DNA from: an uncultured Lachnospiraceae bacterium | GTDB lineage: Bacteria; Bacillota; Clostridia; Lachnospirales; Lachnospiraceae | Reading direction: 5' to 3' | NCBI GenBank assembly: GCA_902787715.1 | Contig: CADAHQ010000016.1 | Location: 19,126-83,125, forward strand | Length of the DNA stretch: 64,000 nucleotides | Shown here: in pieces, positions 35,348-43,559 of the stretch | How positions within the stretch are numbered: position 1 is the first letter of the stretch | How the letters are laid out: each line of letters starts with the position of its first letter | The notes under the pieces: model-generated | Told to the model about the DNA's origin: nothing | The model's database searches: none | The model's input: only the letters and a program-made list of their open reading frames with translations | Program-made: the position numbers and the translations under genes

Positions 35348-36185
35348 AGAAGACCGCCTGCGAGTCCTGGCGCGCATCAAAGAATACGAGGAGCAGGGCC
35401 GCTTTAACGACGACGTCGAGGAGGACGCTCCCTGCGCTCCGATACAGCCGGGCGAAGTGGACTATACAATCAAAAAGCTTTCCAGCAAATTCATGACTAA
35501 AGTCGCGAATTTCCTCGGCAAATCCTTCTTCGAAAATATGATTCGAAAAAAGAAGCTGATCATCAAAGAAGTTCGCGGCATTGAAAACGCCATCGCCGTA
35601 ACGGGCGGCGCCATCGTCACAAGCAACCATTTTCACCTTAGCGACAACTATGCCGTCTACAAGACGATCAAGCCGGCGCTTAAAAAGCGCCATTACCTTT
35701 ACAAGGTCATCAAGGAGAGCAACTACACAAACTTCAAGGGCCCCGTACGAATCATGATGCGCCACGCCAACACCATGCCCCTAAGCTCCAACTACGCAAC
35801 CATGCGCGAATTTTTCAAGGGCATGCGGACCCTTCTGGACCGCGGCGAAAAGATTCTGATCTACCCCGAGCAGGCCATGTGGTTTAACTACAGAAAGCCC
35901 CGGCCGCTCAAGCCCGGAGCTTTCAAATTCGCCGCCAAATTCGGCGTCCCGGTCATCCCGGTATTCATCTGCATGAAGGATTCCGACGTCCTGGACGATG
36001 ACGGCTTCCCGGTTCAGGAGCTGTACATCAACTACCTGCCCGCCATCTATCCGGACGCCACCCTCTCCGTCAACGAGAACGCCCAGCGGATGATGACGCA
36101 AAACAGCGAGCAGTGGATTAAAGTTTACGAAGAATTTTACGGGGAGAAATATTCCCTGATGCAATTCGCCGGGGAGAATCACTAA
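35340..36185 (+). CDS. PlsC-like acyltransferase with altered substrate motif
   Basis: 281 residues. GGAIVTSNHFHLSDNYAVYKTI contains the catalytic H-X4-D block (NHFHLSD), and LIYPEQAMWFNYRKPRPLKPGAFKFAAKFGVPVIPVFI covers the later PlsC blocks. In typical lysophosphatidate acyltransferases the third block is EGTR; here it reads EQAM, so the phosphate-binding Arg is missing and the acceptor may not be a glycerol phosphate. The N-terminus (about 90 residues) is charged and has no membrane helix. GGGGAGG precedes the ATG. Translationally coupled to the GT8 gene. Confidence 0.85.
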   Translation: MAREDRLRVLARIKEYEEQGRFNDDVEEDAPCAPIQPGEVDYTIKKLSSKFMTKVANFLGKSFFENMIRKKKLIIKEVRGIENAIAVTGGAIVTSNHFHLSDNYAVYKTIKPALKKRHYLYKVIKESNYTNFKGPVRIMMRHANTMPLSSNYATMREFFKGMRTLLDRGEKILIYPEQAMWFNYRKPRPLKPGAFKFAAKFGVPVIPVFICMKDSDVLDDDGFPVQELYINYLPAIYPDATLSVNENAQRMMTQNSEQWIKVYEEFYGEKYSLMQFAGENH

Positions 36186-36216
36186 ACATATTTTCTCCGC
36201 TTACGCATTCACCGGT

Positions 36217-36529
36217 ACATCGCCGACCCCCTTACACGTCCTTTGCAAAGAAGCATGTGACTCACAAAAAAGCAACGCAGCGATGTCGGCCGTAAGGTCG
36301 ATAATCGATGCGTTGCTTTTTTATGAGGGCTATCTTAGCGCGCGTGAGGTCGCGCAGGGCGTTTCGAAGCTGTTTGAGGACACCGGCGCTGGAGAATTTA
36401 AATATCAAAAAGTGAAGACCGCCGGCGGACGAGTTCTGCAGAAACGCCCTCGCCTCAGCGACCGAGCAGCACGCTTAGATTCCCTGAACCTGCGTATTTG
36501 CAAAGGACGTGTAAGGGGGTCGGCGATGT
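36217..36529. mobile_element. 313-bp element with perfect 33-bp terminal inverted repeats (MITE-like)
   Basis: The ends, 36217-36249 and 36497-36529, are exact reverse complements over 33 bases, beginning ACATCGCCGACCCCC. No transposase is encoded; the inside holds a strong terminator hairpin (36266-36322) and copy B of the dispersed repeat (about 36428-36510). No clear target duplication is visible at the boundaries. Size, long perfect ends and shared internal sequence with two other sites suit a non-autonomous element. It fills most of the 36186-36625 gap. Confidence 0.75.
36266..36322 (+). terminator. bidirectional terminator inside the inverted-repeat element
   Basis: AAAAAAGCAACGCA pairs with TGCGTTGCTTTTTT, extended by CGAT/ATCG after one mismatch, around a 19-base loop. 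The U-run on the plus strand would end the GT8-acyltransferase transcript 80 bases after its stop; the A-run allows the opposite direction too. Confidence 0.85.
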
Positions 36530-36558
36530 TGTAGGTAAACCGGCGTTGCGGGGAAAAT

Positions 36559-36592
36559 GTGAAAGGCTCGGGATTGCTCCCGAGCCTTTCAC
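36559..36592 (-). terminator. perfect 15-bp hairpin after the small surface-protein gene
   Basis: GTGAAAGGCTCGGGA pairs without mismatch to TCCCGAGCCTTTCAC around TTGC. It lies 34 bases past the stop of the small protein gene. There is no long U-run, so termination would rely on stem strength. Confidence 0.65.
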
Positions 36593-36625
36593 ACTGCGTT
36601 GGGTATTGTTTTGAAATCATATCAC

Positions 36626-36901
36626 CTAATACATGGCGCGGCGGGGTGTGGAATCGTCCGCCTTTTTGCGAGTGAGAAGCACCGTTGCCGCCGTGCCGAG
36701 GCCGGCGAACAGCAGGAGTTCGAACCACAGCGGGGCGTTAACGCCCTGCGCAACAGCAACCGGCTGCTCGGCGACACTGCCGGAGGTGGACTCCGTAATG
36801 ACGCTTGCGTCCGCAACCGCTATCTCCGAGGCTCTTGCATTTGTGATGCTGCATACCAGCGCAGCCGCCAAAAGCAGCATTGCTATTCCTGCCCGTCTCA
36901 T
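36626..36901 (-). CDS. small exported membrane protein with surface-protein-like C-terminus
   Basis: 91 residues. Signal peptide about 1-24 (RRAGIAMLLLAAALVCSITNARAS), a short Ser/Val/Ala-rich exported segment of about 30 residues, a membrane helix (LWFELLLFAGLGTAATVLLTRKKAD) and a basic-acidic tail. The layout resembles a minimal surface anchor but lacks an LPXTG motif. The ATG at 36901 is eight bases from GGAGG; an ATG at 36907 is too close to the site. It follows the two-component system genes by about 130 bases with a terminator between. No family recognised. Confidence 0.65.
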   Translation of the reverse strand: MRRAGIAMLLLAAALVCSITNARASEIAVADASVITESTSGSVAEQPVAVAQGVNAPLWFELLLFAGLGTAATVLLTRKKADDSTPRRAMY

Positions 36902-36941
36902 CTTCATTTCCTCCGAATTTTCCTCAACCGGGGATCGCCCG

Positions 36942-36978
36942 AAAAAAATACCTGCGGACGTATTTCCCCTTCCGCAGG
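36942..36978 (-). terminator. terminator of the OmpR-type two-component operon
   Basis: CCTGCGGA and TCCGCAGG with a 12-base loop, followed on the minus strand by TATTTTTTTC, 58 bases past the response regulator stop. Confidence 0.9.
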
Positions 36979-37035
36979 TAAGTGTATCACAATTTCTTCA
37001 CATTTTTCGAATTCTTACAGAAATGCAAGAATCAA

Positions 37036-37707
37036 TCAGATTTTCTCTAAAATGTACCCTTCCGCGCCGCTGAAAGATGCGATGAGCGGCACTCCGACGG
37101 CCTCCATCTTGCGGTTCATGCGGGAGATTGTGGTGTACAGGGCGTTGCTGCACATGTCCGCAGGCGAGTTCCACACGTTCTCGCAGAGCTCTTCCTTGGT
37201 CACCGGGCGCGTGCCGTGGGTTGCCAACAGCAACAGCACGGAAAATTCCTTCTTCGTCAGCAGAAGATCATCGCCGCCGTAGGAGGCGACCATCGCCACG
37301 GTGTCGAGCCGCAGGCCTTCGTACTCGACGGTCCGGGAGTGCGAACCCGCGTCGCGGAGCCGCGCCTCCACGTGTGCAAGTAGCACGCCGAGATCGTAAG
37401 GCTTGGTCATATAGTCATCGCCGCCCTCGCGGAGCGCGCGGATAATCTGCTCATTTTCCCCGAGTGCGGAGAGGAACAGAATCGGGACGTCATACTCCTG
37501 CTTGATCTTCTTGCAAAGCGTGAAGCCATCGCTGTCCGGAAGCATGATATCCAAAACCACCAGGTCCACGTGATGGTTGTGAAGCTGCTCTAAGCACTGC
37601 TTTCCGTCGAAGGCCTGCAGCACCTCGTAGTCCTCCATCATCAGGGCTTCGTGGTTAATCTCCATGATATGCGGATTGTCCTCCACCAAAAGGACAGTGT
37701 AACTCAT
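37036..37707 (-). CDS. OmpR/PhoB-family response regulator
   Basis: 223 residues. Receiver domain with VEDN acidic pair, VVLDIMLPD phosphorylation Asp (about residue 53), FLSA and TKPYD Lys; then a winged-helix DNA-binding domain (LLLTKKEFSVLLLLATHGTRPVTKEELCENVW...NALYTTISRMNRKM). One base separates it from the upstream sensor kinase stop, so the two form an operon. Targets unknown. Confidence 0.95.
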   Translation of the reverse strand: MSYTVLLVEDNPHIMEINHEALMMEDYEVLQAFDGKQCLEQLHNHHVDLVVLDIMLPDSDGFTLCKKIKQEYDVPILFLSALGENEQIIRALREGGDDYMTKPYDLGVLLAHVEARLRDAGSHSRTVEYEGLRLDTVAMVASYGGDDLLLTKKEFSVLLLLATHGTRPVTKEELCENVWNSPADMCSNALYTTISRMNRKMEAVGVPLIASFSGAEGYILEKI

Positions 37708-37708
37708 A

Positions 37709-39643
37709 CTATTTCTCCTTCGGAATCGTAAAAGTAAAAGTCGTTCCGTCGGGGCCCGTGGATGTCAGCTTCAGGTCGCCGCCGTGCATGCGCACGGTTT
37801 CCATGCAGATGGCAAGGCCGAGACCGTTTCCGCCGTCCGCGGAATACCCGCGTTCGAAAATGTGTGCCGCCGTTTCCTCCGAAATCCCCGTTCCCGTGTC
37901 AGAGACGGCAAATGCCGCGAAATCTCCGTCGTCGCGCACCGAAACCGTAATGAGTCCGGCGTCCGTGTGACGGCTCGCGTTGACAATCATATTAATCAAG
38001 ACCTGCAAGAGAAGCTCGAAGTTTCCGTGGAGCATGCAGTCGGTTTCGCAGGAAATCTCGAGGCGGTTGCTCTTCTTCTCGCAAACCGGCTCCGCGATCA
38101 GCTTCGCGTTGTGCAGAAGGTCCTTCGGATCGACCATGTGAAGCTCCGCTTCCTTCACCTCTCCGTAGGTGTACGCCATCAGGTTGGCAACCATGGCGCC
38201 CAGGCGATCCGCCTCCGAGCGAATGGTCAGAAGCCGTTCCGGAGCCTGGGGCGACAACTTGCCCTTCTGCAGCTGCAGCTCCGTCAGCTGGGCATAGCCC
38301 GAGATAACCGAGAGCGGCGTGCGCAGCTCGTGGGCAACCGTCTGCAGGAAATCCCGGTTCATCAGGTTAATCTGCCCGAGAACCTCGTTCTTCTTCTGCT
38401 CCTCCGCCAAAAGCTCCGCCTGAATGCGGATCTTGCGGCTGGTGCTGATGGAAAGGCCCAGGATACACAGAAGCATCGCAAAGGGCGTGACACCGAAATG
38501 CGCGATAATGGAGCTGTTATTCGTGTTGATACCCTCCCAAAGCATGAGAAGGAAGAGGGCGAAGACGACAAGCACCGTGAGAAGTTCCGACCCGTGCAGG
38601 CGCTTCCTCTTGAAATGATACCACAAAAACCGAGGAATCAGAATCACCGCGCAGGCGATGCAGAAATAGTAGCTGATGTGGCACAGCGCCACAAGCTGCG
38701 TCGTATCCAGCGCAAAATGCAGCACGCCGAGGACAACGTACGTCCCCACAAAAGGAATCACCGTCTTCTTCCCGATAATCTTCGGGAAGAACGCCGCCGG
38801 AAGAATCACCACCACAGCCGGCAGCAGCGACACCGTCAAAATGAAGAGACGGTAGTGCAGAATCAGCGGAAAATCCGCCGAGAACAGGTAGTCATATACA
38901 AAATAGGCATTGCGGAATGCAATCAGCACGCAGCAGAGAGCCAAAACACCGTACTCGTGGCTCTTCTGATACACGGCGTACACCAGGAAGTAGAACGCCA
39001 TGAACAAGAGGCCGCACCCGGTAAACAGGGAGTACAGCGTCATGCCGCGGATGTATTCGTCGATGTTTTGCGGCGAAGAGATGGTCGTTGCCTGAATGAA
39101 GCCGCCGTCCTTATGCATGTAGTTGCAGTACTGGTATATAATCTCAATCTCGCCATCGCCCGTGTACAGCGGCAGCTGCAGGTACCGCGCTCCATGCTTC
39201 GCCTCCGCGGGATCCTCGGAGACATAGCCGATATTCCGAACCTCCGTGCCGTTCACGAAGATGCGCATACTGTAGTCGATGGAAAAGCTGGCGAGCATCA
39301 GGTACGTGTCCGGCTTCGCCAGAATCCGCACCCGATAGGTGCCGAGATGGTCGTCCCGCTCATTGTCCGCACTCGGAGAGGGGGCATTTGCCGCGTCCCG
39401 GAAATCCTCCGGATAATACAACTTCCCCTTGAAGAAGTCCCAGTTGTTCACAAGGTGATAGACTTCCTTCTCAATCGGAACCTCGCGGATGTCCACCACA
39501 CCGTCCACGGCGCGCACTTCCGGCATCGATGTAATCATGCGCCGGCGCACACCGACAAAGAATGCTCCGATTCCGATGATGACAACCATCGGAAGGATCA
39601 CTCCGAAAAGAACTCCTCTCTTCTTGTTTCTGGAAACCGACAT
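37709..39643 (-). CDS. sensor histidine kinase with 7TMR-DISM-type sensor
   Basis: 644 residues. An N-terminal membrane helix is followed by an extracellular beta domain of about 150 residues (YRVRILAKPDTYLMLASFSIDYSMRIFVNGTEVRNIGY is the DISMED-like carbohydrate-binding pattern), seven membrane helices (about 195-410) and then HisKA (HELRTPLSVISGYAQL) and HATPase regions (NMIVNASRHTDAG, DTGTGIS, GNGLGLAI). Such 7TMR-DISM kinases are thought to sense sugars or small carbohydrate-like ligands. Overlapping regulator gene follows. Promoter candidate: TATAAT at 39709-39704 with TTGCGT 19 bases upstream. Confidence 0.93.
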   Translation of the reverse strand: MSVSRNKKRGVLFGVILPMVVIIGIGAFFVGVRRRMITSMPEVRAVDGVVDIREVPIEKEVYHLVNNWDFFKGKLYYPEDFRDAANAPSPSADNERDDHLGTYRVRILAKPDTYLMLASFSIDYSMRIFVNGTEVRNIGYVSEDPAEAKHGARYLQLPLYTGDGEIEIIYQYCNYMHKDGGFIQATTISSPQNIDEYIRGMTLYSLFTGCGLLFMAFYFLVYAVYQKSHEYGVLALCCVLIAFRNAYFVYDYLFSADFPLILHYRLFILTVSLLPAVVVILPAAFFPKIIGKKTVIPFVGTYVVLGVLHFALDTTQLVALCHISYYFCIACAVILIPRFLWYHFKRKRLHGSELLTVLVVFALFLLMLWEGINTNNSSIIAHFGVTPFAMLLCILGLSISTSRKIRIQAELLAEEQKKNEVLGQINLMNRDFLQTVAHELRTPLSVISGYAQLTELQLQKGKLSPQAPERLLTIRSEADRLGAMVANLMAYTYGEVKEAELHMVDPKDLLHNAKLIAEPVCEKKSNRLEISCETDCMLHGNFELLLQVLINMIVNASRHTDAGLITVSVRDDGDFAAFAVSDTGTGISEETAAHIFERGYSADGGNGLGLAICMETVRMHGGDLKLTSTGPDGTTFTFTIPKEK

Positions 39644-39703
39644 TCGGGCCTCTCCTCACATAACACGCGAAAAAGGGCGTAGTATCCCTATCGTTCTGCG
39701 GCG

Positions 39704-39734
39704 ATTATACACGAACATTTTCCAAAAAACGCAA
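39704..39734 (-). promoter_or_regulatory. promoter candidate for the two-component operon
   Basis: On the minus strand a perfect TATAAT (39709-39704) lies 19 bases after TTGCGT (39734-39729). The spacing is long, so confidence is moderate. It is about 60 bases before the kinase start. Confidence 0.5.
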
Positions 39735-39778
39735 ACCTTGCACAATTGTAAGCGACGCCACCCGCCGTAAGAACAAAC

Positions 39779-39810
39779 AAAGCCCTGTAATCCACGGATT
39801 ACAAGGCTTT
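39779..39810 (-). terminator. terminator of the tRNA-Val pair
   Basis: AAAGCC-TGTAATCC pairs with GGATTACA-GGCTTT apart from one mismatch, with a two-base centre, followed on the minus strand by GTTTGTTC. It begins six bases after the second tRNA. Confidence 0.75.
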
Positions 39811-39815
39811 GCAGC

Positions 39816-39888
39816 TGGAAACAATGGGGCTCGAACCCATGACCTCCCGCGCGTCAGGCGGACGCTCTCCCGGCTGAGCTATATTTCC
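39816..39888 (-). tRNA. tRNA-Val (anticodon GAC)
   Basis: Minus-strand cloverleaf: acceptor GGAAATA with TGTTTCC, D-stem GCTC/GAGC, anticodon stem TCCGC/GCGGG with loop CTGACGC giving anticodon GAC, and GGTTCGAGC in the T-arm. Discriminator A; CCA is not encoded. Reads GUC and GUU. Confidence 0.95.
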
Positions 39889-39892
39889 ATGA

Positions 39893-39965
39893 TGGGGGCG
39901 ACGGGGCTCGAACCCGTGACCTCTCGCGTGTGAGGCGAACGCTCTCCCGGCTGAGCTACACTCCC
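39893..39965 (-). tRNA. tRNA-Val (anticodon CAC)
   Basis: Minus-strand cloverleaf: acceptor GGGAGTG with CGCCCCC (one A-C mismatch), anticodon stem TTCGC/GCGAG with loop CTCACAC giving CAC, GGTTCGAGC T-arm. CCA is not encoded. Reads GUG. Four bases separate it from the GAC tRNA, so the two are transcribed together. Confidence 0.95.
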
Positions 39966-39982
39966 ATATAGAAAACCGTTCG

Positions 39983-40003
39983 GGTTGCGGTCTTCCCGCA
40001 ACC
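39983..40003 (-). terminator. hairpin between citrate synthase and the tRNAs
   Basis: GGTTGCGG and CCGCAACC around five bases; on the minus strand CGAACGGTTTTC follows. A weak terminator or a processing hairpin for read-through into the tRNAs. Confidence 0.55.
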
Positions 40004-40023
40004 TTCCCGAGGATTTCCGATTC

Positions 40024-41319
40024 CTATGCACCGGCTACTCTTCCGGCCGGTCCTCCATCGCCCGGTAAGGACGATGTGTTCCGACTGTAGAGCTCTTCGG
40101 GGATTCCTAACATATCATACACGAAACCGCTGTAAAAATCAACATTTGCACACAAAGGTTTAAACAAATGTCGATTCTCCGCGATGACTTCCTTCGCGAT
40201 ACGCTCCACCGTAAAATACAACTGCAGCTCATCCATGCGGTCCTTCGCCTCTGCAAGCTTGATCGCATAGTCGCGGAGGATGACCTGGCGAGGGTCGGAG
40301 ATCGTGTAAACCGCGTGGCCGATACCGTATACCAGGCCGGTCTTGTCGAAGGCTTCCTTGCGGACCACTTTCGTGAGGTAGTCGCGGATGGCGCCCTCAT
40401 CCTTCCAGTCGAGAACGTTCTCCTTGAGGTCGGCGAACATCTGGCGCACCTTAAGGTTGGCGCCGCCGTGGCGATAGCCCTTTAAGGAGGCGATGGCTGC
40501 GGCCGTCGCAGAGTAGGTATCCGTCCCGGAGGAAGTGACAACGTGGGTCGTGAAGGTGGAATTGTTACCGCCGCCGTGCTCCGCGTGGATCACGAGGCAG
40601 ATGTCCAAAACCTTGGCCTCCAGCTCGGTGAAGCGCCCGTCGGGGCGAAGCATCGAGAGAATATTCTCCGCGGTGGAGTACTCCGGCTTAGGGTTTCGGA
40701 TGATCAGGCTCTCGTCCATGCGGAAATGCAGGTACGACCAGTATGCATAAATCGAGATGACCGGCAGCTTCGCAATCAGGTTGATGGACTGGCGAAGCAC
40801 ATTTTCCGCAGAGATGTCCTCGGCGTTGTCGTCGTAGGAATACAGCGTCAGGATACTCTTCTGCAGGCTGTTCATAATGTTGCCGCTGACGGCTTTCATG
40901 ATGACGTCGCGGATGAATTTGTTGGAAAGGCTCTGGAACGTGGTGATTAGCTCGACGAAATCCTTGAGCTCGGTCTCGCCCGGCAGCTCGCCGAAGAGGA
41001 GCAGATACGTGGTCTCCTCGAAGGCGTAGCGGCGCTCCGCGAAGCCCTTCACCATCTCCTGCACATCATATCCCTGATAGTAGAGCTTGCCGTCTGCGGG
41101 AACCTTCTTGCCGTCCTCGAGCTTGTATGCCGTCACGTCCGAAATCTCGGTGAGGCCGGTCAAAACGCCGGCACCGTTGCTGTCGCGAAGGCCGCGCTTG
41201 ACATCGTACTCCACGTACAGATTCTGATCAATCACGCCCGCCTTACGGCATTCATTTACGAGGAACTGAAAATCCCGTTCCCCTTTCTCGTCCAGTTTCA
41301 TCATCGACGAATCGCTCAT
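40024..41319 (-). CDS. gltA: citrate synthase (citrate/2-methylcitrate synthase family)
   Basis: 431 residues. Active-site blocks: IHAEHGGGNNSTFTTHVVTSSGTDTYSA, LKGYRHGGANLKV (catalytic His), and TGLVYGIGHAVYTISDPR. Condenses oxaloacetate and acetyl-CoA. The ATG at 41319 follows CGGGAG; the extended frame to 41367 lacks a site. In fermentative Clostridia this enzyme feeds glutamate synthesis rather than a complete cycle. No aconitase or isocitrate dehydrogenase gene is adjacent. Preference for propionyl-CoA cannot be excluded from sequence alone. Confidence 0.92.
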   Translation of the reverse strand: MSDSSMMKLDEKGERDFQFLVNECRKAGVIDQNLYVEYDVKRGLRDSNGAGVLTGLTEISDVTAYKLEDGKKVPADGKLYYQGYDVQEMVKGFAERRYAFEETTYLLLFGELPGETELKDFVELITTFQSLSNKFIRDVIMKAVSGNIMNSLQKSILTLYSYDDNAEDISAENVLRQSINLIAKLPVISIYAYWSYLHFRMDESLIIRNPKPEYSTAENILSMLRPDGRFTELEAKVLDICLVIHAEHGGGNNSTFTTHVVTSSGTDTYSATAAAIASLKGYRHGGANLKVRQMFADLKENVLDWKDEGAIRDYLTKVVRKEAFDKTGLVYGIGHAVYTISDPRQVILRDYAIKLAEAKDRMDELQLYFTVERIAKEVIAENRHLFKPLCANVDFYSGFVYDMLGIPEELYSRNTSSLPGDGGPAGRVAGA

Positions 41320-41409
41320 GACGCACTCCCGCAAACTCTCCCGCCCGCCGGCAAATGCCGCCGCCACGGGGTATGATACGCATTATTATATGCGGCTGAC
41401 CGCCGCTCG

Positions 41410-42300
41410 TCAACCCTTATTTTCCGCGGAAACGGATGCCTCCGCTGCCGTCTCCCCGGTCTCTGCTGCCGATTCTGCAACGGTTGCTGCGGGAGCCGGC
41501 GCTGCAGGTACAGCGGGTTCCTCCTCGCCGACGCGGCTCTTCTGGCCCATTCCCACGATCTTGGCGGCGAGGCTTCTCGGAATCAGACGCGTAGCGAAGA
41601 TGCCGGTGCGGATTCCTGCGCCCGGAACAATCAGGGTCTTCCCCTTCTCCATCTTGCGCATGGCGTATTCCACCACTTCCTCGGGGGTCTTGGCACTGGC
41701 CCACTCCCGGCCGTTAGCCTTCTGGGTGAACTCGGTGTACACCGGTCCGGGGCACAATGCACCCACATAAATCTTGCTGCCCATGTCCTTAAGCTCTGCG
41801 GCAAGGCCCTGGGTGAAGCTTGCAACATACGCCTTCGTGGCGTAGTACGTATTCAGATACGGTCCCGCCGGGAGAAGTCCCGCGGCGGAAGCGACATTTA
41901 AAACCGCCCCTGTGCCGGCCTCGGCGCGAAGGTCTAGGAACCTTCTCGTTAGGATGTGCAGAGCACGGATATTCAAATCAATCATGTTGAGTTCCGCGGA
42001 GAGCGACTGCTCCACCGTGGGACCCAAAAGGCCGAAACCGGCGCAGTTAATGAGCACCGAAGCTCCCTGCCCGGCGATAATCTCAAGGATGCGATTGCAC
42101 TCCGCCTCCTTCGAAAGGTCCGCGGCAAGCACCTCGCAGGGAACCGTCAATTCGGATGCGAGAGCCCGCATGCGGTCTTCCCGCCGCGCCACAAGAATCA
42201 GACGGCACCCCTTCGCCGCCAGCGCTTTGGCAAATTCCCTTCCGATTCCGGAACTCGCGCCCGTGATAACCGCGGTCGCCCCGGACAAATCCACTCTCAT
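41410..42300 (-). CDS. short-chain dehydrogenase/reductase with Ala/Glu-rich tail
   Basis: 296 residues. TGASSGIG nucleotide motif, ADLSKEAE acidic block, NCAGFG, the catalytic Ser in NVASAAGLL and YYATK (Tyr and Lys) are intact, so it should be active; the DltE/YqjQ-type subgroup is similar. The last 40 residues (EEEPAVPAAPAPAATVAESAAETGETAAEASVSAENKG) are a low-complexity acidic extension absent from most SDRs. Substrate unknown. 58 bases downstream of the E2-like gene on the same strand. Confidence 0.88.
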   Translation of the reverse strand: MRVDLSGATAVITGASSGIGREFAKALAAKGCRLILVARREDRMRALASELTVPCEVLAADLSKEAECNRILEIIAGQGASVLINCAGFGLLGPTVEQSLSAELNMIDLNIRALHILTRRFLDLRAEAGTGAVLNVASAAGLLPAGPYLNTYYATKAYVASFTQGLAAELKDMGSKIYVGALCPGPVYTEFTQKANGREWASAKTPEEVVEYAMRKMEKGKTLIVPGAGIRTGIFATRLIPRSLAAKIVGMGQKSRVGEEEPAVPAAPAPAATVAESAAETGETAAEASVSAENKG

Positions 42301-42358
42301 GTAGTTTCCCCTGTCTTCTCAGTCTGTTTTCAATTTTCTGTCTGAGTCCTTCTCGGAC

Positions 42359-43288
42359 TTATTTCTTTTTCTTCTTCTCGCGGTCGATCTTATCGAACTC
42401 AATCTTCTCCGGCGGCGTCAACAACATCTCCGGATGGGTGATATAGTAGCGAATCTTGCGGAAACCGACGGCATACGCAAGGCCGTCCGCTGCGCGCTCA
42501 TCGACAACGAACTGCATCTTCAGCTTGACCGCGCGCTTCGTGGTTCCGTCCGGCTGCAGCTCATAGCACACGCGCTTGCGGCCGATGGCACCGAAGATGG
42601 TCAGCGTACCGAACTCATAGATGTGATGATACACCGCGTCCAAACCAATGGAGCCCATGTTGGTAAGGAAGAAGCTCGAATGGAACGGCAGCATGTCCGT
42701 CATCTTCTTCGGCATCCAGCCGTAGCGGTCCAGGAATTTGAAGAAGCCTACGACAAAGGAAAGCAGGAAGCCCGGGAGCTTGCAGAACAAGGTCTCCAGA
42801 CCGTCCAGCGCGTTCTTGTTCTCGTCGTCCTCCACCTTCACGGTGGTGTCGATGGCGTCCGTCTCTTCCTTGATGCGACGCACAACATCATAAAGGGTGT
42901 CCTCGCACTCAAAAACCGGCATGATGATGGTGCGGTCACTCTCTCTGGTCATACCCTTCATCACGGTCATGGAACCCTTGATGGTGTTGCGGGAGTACAC
43001 CTTGGAATGCTTCACGAAGCGGTTCAGCTCCGGAACCTCAACCAAAGCGCGGACCATTGTCGCGTAAACCACCTCATACATGGAAAGGTTCGGCAGCTCG
43101 CCCATGCGCATCTTGCGGATAAACTCCTCGGTCTCGGTGATATCCAGCTCGTCCTCAAAGAGAACCCAGCCGTCCATCTTCTTGGGCATAATGTACGGCT
43201 CCAGCCGGCTCATCGGATCCTGATTGCGAACCAGAAAGCCATCCTTCCGGTCTCCCCATCTCCTCTTTCTTCCCTCATGCGGTTTCAT
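42359..43288 (-). CDS. E2-acyltransferase-fold protein lacking lipoyl domain and catalytic His
   Basis: 309 residues. The C-terminal two thirds have the chloramphenicol-acetyltransferase/2-oxoacid dehydrogenase E2 catalytic-core pattern, including SSFFLTNMGSIGLDAVYHHIYEFGTLTIFGAIG. The canonical catalytic DHRxxDG is DERAADG near residue 263, so the essential His is Glu. There is no lipoyl or subunit-binding domain and no E1/E3 gene nearby. The ATG at 43288 is chosen from GGGGAAG; a longer frame starts at 43333. The tail is KKKKKK. Related proteins occur in many Lachnospiraceae; the function is not established, and it may act as a binding protein rather than an enzyme. Confidence 0.78.
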   Translation of the reverse strand: MKPHEGRKRRWGDRKDGFLVRNQDPMSRLEPYIMPKKMDGWVLFEDELDITETEEFIRKMRMGELPNLSMYEVVYATMVRALVEVPELNRFVKHSKVYSRNTIKGSMTVMKGMTRESDRTIIMPVFECEDTLYDVVRRIKEETDAIDTTVKVEDDENKNALDGLETLFCKLPGFLLSFVVGFFKFLDRYGWMPKKMTDMLPFHSSFFLTNMGSIGLDAVYHHIYEFGTLTIFGAIGRKRVCYELQPDGTTKRAVKLKMQFVVDERAADGLAYAVGFRKIRYYITHPEMLLTPPEKIEFDKIDREKKKKK

Positions 43289-43365
43289 CAACTTCCCCAA
43301 TCCGTCGCGCTGCCCGTGCGGCACTACGTGCACGCGCGCAACTGCAAAAAATTTAACACGCTAAC

Positions 43366-43395
43366 ATTGTATAACATCACAGTCGGAAATGTCAA
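43366..43395 (-). promoter_or_regulatory. promoter of the E2-like/SDR genes
   Basis: On the minus strand TTGACA (43395-43390), 18 bases, TACAAT (43371-43366), about 80 bases before the start codon. Confidence 0.75.
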
Positions 43396-43471
43396 TAAAA
43401 AAGGAACGCCCTTCGGGCCGGCGCAGAAGGTTCGCGAGGCGCGAAAATCCGAACGTTCACAGATGTTTCGT

Positions 43472-43500
43472 TTGACATTAGGGGGTGAATTCACTACAAT
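43472..43500 (+). promoter_or_regulatory. promoter of the beta-helix lipoprotein gene
   Basis: TTGACA (43472-43477), a 17-base spacer and TACAAT (43495-43500), nearly consensus, about 60 bases before the start codon. It diverges from the promoter at 43366-43395. Confidence 0.88.
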
Positions 43501-43559
43501 GGAATACGATGTACCAACCAAAAACGCGAGGGATGAATTTGCGGGGGAGGGCCTGCCAC

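Noticed and set aside
36283-36534. 84-codon open frame inside the inverted-repeat element
   Set aside because: Its ATG lies in the loop-side of a strong hairpin, it has no ribosome binding site, and its end is made of the right terminal repeat and dispersed repeat.
37784-39682. 632-codon plus-strand frame opposite the sensor kinase
   Set aside because: Antisense to a clearly conserved 7TM kinase; composition rich in His, Arg and Gln is typical of reverse-complement frames.
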